Part shown: in pieces, positions 61,883 to 64,000 of the stretch | How the letters are laid out: each line of letters begins with the position of its first letter | Numbering within the stretch: the first letter of the stretch is position 1 | NCBI GenBank assembly: GCA_963700425.1 | Contig: CAVOXO010000001.1 | Location: 1,302,001 to 1,366,000 of the forward strand | Direction: 5' to 3' | Source: CAVOXO01 sp963700425 | Lineage (GTDB): Bacteria; Actinomycetota; Acidimicrobiia; Acidimicrobiales; Microtrichaceae | DNA length: 64,000 nt | Notes under the pieces: generated by a model | Database searches by the model: none | What the model saw: the letters and a program-made list of their open reading frames with translations, nothing else | Told to the model about the DNA's origin: nothing | Position numbers and translations under genes: made by a program

Positions 61883-64000
61883 ATGGCGCCCCGAGGACCG
61901 GGATCGCGTCGATCGCGGGTATCCCGGTTCGCCGCGCCCGCGGCGACAGCACTCCTGTGCGCGGGACTCCTCGCAGGCGGCATCTCCTACCTGTCCGACC
62001 GGGGGCTCGACTCCGCGAGTACCGAGGTGTCCCGCATCGAGTTGGCCAGCGTTCGGCTCGACGCATCCCGGTCCCTCTCGGAGGTGCAGTTCGCCCTTCT
62101 CGATGGGGGCAGCGCAGGGCGCGCCGCGACCGTGTGGTCCACGGCGCAGCGTGACTTCGTCGATCGTCTCGATCGGATCGCCCGGCGGTCGCCCCAGCTG
62201 AATCGCGAGGTCGCGGCGGTACGAGCCGCCGTCGCCCGTTCGTTGTCGGATTCCGCCGCCGGTGAAACGGCGGAGGGCGTCCGATTTGCCGGGAGGTCGG
62301 TCGGAGAGGTCATCGCCGCCACCGCCGGCGACGGCGCGCTCGAGGGAACATCGGCCGTGGCCAATGCGATGGCGGTCGACCTCATCGACCTTCAGCGCGC
62401 CATGGATGTGGTGGTCGTCGCCAAGGGCCTCGAAGGCGATCTGTCCGTGGTGTTGTCCGCCAGCGGACTGCCCGACAACGAAGCGCTGTTGGTCGGCTCG
62501 GCCAACCTGTTGAGAGGAGATCCGGCGGAGTTCGATGCGCTGGGTCGGGTCAGCTCGCTCGGTGTCGAGGACCCGACGGTCGTGTCGGCGATCGGATCGC
62601 TCGACGAGAGCGCGGCACTCCAGCTGATCGAGTCGGCGGTCGCGTGGGCCATAGGGGTCGCGGACGGTACGGCCCCGTCGGCACGGGCGCCGTCGAGCTT
62701 CGCCGACATCCTCGGATCCGCCGAGACCCTCGCCGAGGGCGAGATGAGCCTCGGCAGCGCGGCCGTGGCCTCGGAGACCGAGCGCGCCACCGAGGCGGTC
62801 GATTCGCTCGAGGGTCGCCGCACCGCGTTCGCCCTCGCCGCCGCCGTTCTCGTGGTGGCCTCGATCGCAGCGTGGTACCTGGCGTGGCAGACGGCTCGGG
62901 TGAAGGAGGACCAGCTCCGCGAGGCCGCCACCACGGATCCGATGACCGGTATCGGCAATCGCGGGTTCCTCGACGAGGCCAGCGCGCGCCTGCGGGACGA
63001 CGACGGCGATCTGGTCCTGCTCCACATCGACCTGGACCGGTTCAAACCGGTCAACGACACCTACGGCCACGCGGTCGGCGACAGCGTGCTCAAGGCGGCG
63101 AGCGGCCGTCTGCGCACGATCGCAGAATCGTCGGGTGGGATCGTGGCCCGCCTCGGCGGGGACGAATTCGCCATCGCCGTTCCCCCCGCCTCGGGTCCGC
63201 GGATCGATGCTCTCTGCGCCGAGGTCCTCGAGGGTCTGACCGTCTTCGAGATCGAGGGCCTGCAACTCACCGTCGGCGCCAGCATCGGGGTGGCCCGCGG
63301 GGCGACGAGCATCGCGGATCTCCTCCTCAACTCGGACCTCGCGCTGTACCAGGCGAAGCGATCCGGTCGCGGTTCCGCGTCGACCTTCCAGGCCGAGGCC
63401 GCCGAGTTCGTGGGGTTCGTGCGCGAGACCCTGCTCGCGGGGAACGTCCACGCCGCCTACCAGGCCCAGTACTCGCTGCAGAACGGCATGTGCGTCGGAG
63501 TGGAGGTCCTGGCCCGATTGGACGATCCGGTCCGGGGATCGATTCCCGCCCGTGAGTGGCTGGGAGTGGCCGAGTGGCTGGGCGTCACCGCCGAGCTCTT
63601 CGAACACGTCGTCGGCGCGGTGTCCCGTGATCTCGCTTCGGGAATGCGCCCCCAGGGTCGACTCTGGTTCAACGTGAGCCCCAACGACATGCTCCGCAGC
63701 GGTGGGGTCGAGTGGCTTCTCGAGAACCTGAAACGCCTGGGTCTCCCGCCTCGAGAACTCGGTCTCGAGCTCACCGAGACCGAGGCGATCGAGGAGACCA
63801 GCAGGCTCACCGCCATGGTGAGCGACCTGCGCCATGTCGGGTTGGGTGTGGCGCTCGACGGATTCGGAGCGCGCTCGTCCCCGATCGGTCACCTCGTCGA
63901 GATCCCCGTGAGCCGCGTGAAGCTCGACAGCTCACTCATCGCCGGCCTCGGTCCGCATTCGGGTCCCTCCGCGTGGGTCGTCGGTGCCATGGCCAATCTG
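61883..64000 (+). CDS. membrane GGDEF-EAL protein (cyclic-di-GMP turnover), cut by window edge
   Basis: At least 706 codons with no stop before the right edge. An N-terminal membrane helix (about residues 18-38), an extracytoplasmic nitrate/nitrite-sensor-like four-helix region (about 40-315), a second membrane helix (FALAAAVLVVASIAAWYLAW) then a GGDEF domain with intact GGDEF at 425-429, and an EAL domain starting about 515 with EVLARL at 541. The inhibitory RxxD site before GGDEF is absent (SGGI). The EAL metal site is partly degraded: the usual DDFG reads DGFG. It probably makes c-di-GMP in response to an outside signal, with a weak or inactive phosphodiesterase. GAGGA precedes the ATG. 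Confidence 0.9.
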   Translation, partial: MAPRGPGSRRSRVSRFAAPAATALLCAGLLAGGISYLSDRGLDSASTEVSRIELASVRLDASRSLSEVQFALLDGGSAGRAATVWSTAQRDFVDRLDRIARRSPQLNREVAAVRAAVARSLSDSAAGETAEGVRFAGRSVGEVIAATAGDGALEGTSAVANAMAVDLIDLQRAMDVVVVAKGLEGDLSVVLSASGLPDNEALLVGSANLLRGDPAEFDALGRVSSLGVEDPTVVSAIGSLDESAALQLIESAVAWAIGVADGTAPSARAPSSFADILGSAETLAEGEMSLGSAAVASETERATEAVDSLEGRRTAFALAAAVLVVASIAAWYLAWQTARVKEDQLREAATTDPMTGIGNRGFLDEASARLRDDDGDLVLLHIDLDRFKPVNDTYGHAVGDSVLKAASGRLRTIAESSGGIVARLGGDEFAIAVPPASGPRIDALCAEVLEGLTVFEIEGLQLTVGASIGVARGATSIADLLLNSDLALYQAKRSGRGSASTFQAEAAEFVGFVRETLLAGNVHAAYQAQYSLQNGMCVGVEVLARLDDPVRGSIPAREWLGVAEWLGVTAELFEHVVGAVSRDLASGMRPQGRLWFNVSPNDMLRSGGVEWLLENLKRLGLPPRELGLELTETEAIEETSRLTAMVSDLRHVGLGVALDGFGARSSPIGHLVEIPVSRVKLDSSLIAGLGPHSGPSAWVVGAMANL

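Noticed and set aside
1..64000. tRNA, rRNA, CRISPR, prophage or insertion sequence
   Set aside because: No cloverleaf-like sequence, spaced direct repeats of CRISPR form, transposase or integrase motif was found by reading.

Overview
The window is high-GC DNA from an actinobacterium. An acidimicrobial lineage is the most likely source, but that is inference. The support is a mycothiol-type DinB protein, a SigK/RskA-like pair next to a fasciclin lipoprotein, a deo/add/upp gene set like that of mycobacteria, frequent GTG/TTG starts and many 4-nt stop/start overlaps. No tRNA, rRNA, CRISPR array, insertion sequence or phage gene was seen. Both ends cut genes: a phosphohexomutase-like gene at the left and a GGDEF-EAL gene at the right.

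Left third (1-16.7 kb): nucleoside uptake and salvage. A minus-strand operon runs from a BMP-type lipoprotein through an ABC ATPase and two permeases to cytidine deaminase, thymidine phosphorylase, a PhyH-type dioxygenase and a phosphomutase. Nearly all junctions are tightly overlapped. upp is divergent from it. After an RNA phosphodiesterase, a DinB-type protein and a HAD phosphatase come punA, deoC and a two-gene split version of aldehyde dehydrogenase 16, with adenosine deaminase convergent. Together these take (deoxy)nucleosides to bases, sugar phosphates, glyceraldehyde-3-phosphate and acetaldehyde/acetate.

16.7-26.7 kb: a glutamine-synthetase-like ligase with a class I amidotransferase, a PAP2 protein, pgi, a RimK/deacylase/retropepsin-like cluster (the RimK carries a C-terminal TrkA-C-like domain) and a photolyase. 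26.7-28.7 kb: an ECF sigma factor, its RskA-like anti-sigma factor and a fasciclin lipoprotein. Identical promoter elements precede the sigma gene and the fasciclin gene. Next come a sphingosine-1-phosphate-lyase-like enzyme and a SNF2 helicase with a badly disrupted N-terminal half.

34-46 kb: a GH1 glycosidase overlapping a Baeyer-Villiger-type monooxygenase, a TesB thioesterase, envelope polysaccharide genes (priming glycosyltransferase, epimerase, Gfo/Idh/MocA) separated by minisatellite-like DNA, an unrecognised lipoprotein, a VIT1-type transporter and a membrane-bound molybdopterin oxidoreductase. 46-64 kb: gcvP behind a tandem glycine riboswitch, a class II aldolase, a serine hydrolase, a second ECF sigma operon ending in an MscS-like protein, Maf, an OafA-like acyltransferase, guaB, a SnoaL/amidohydrolase pair, YqgE and the GGDEF-EAL protein.

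Caution on quality: single-base frameshifts, several in homopolymers, interrupt ALDH16-N, the glutamine synthetase, the monooxygenase, the molybdopterin oxidoreductase (four), gcvP (three) and maf. This looks more like uncorrected sequencing indels than decay, although the helicase N-terminus is dense enough that real decay is possible. Start codons were set by Shine-Dalgarno matches, overlaps and family alignment from memory; no database search was run.
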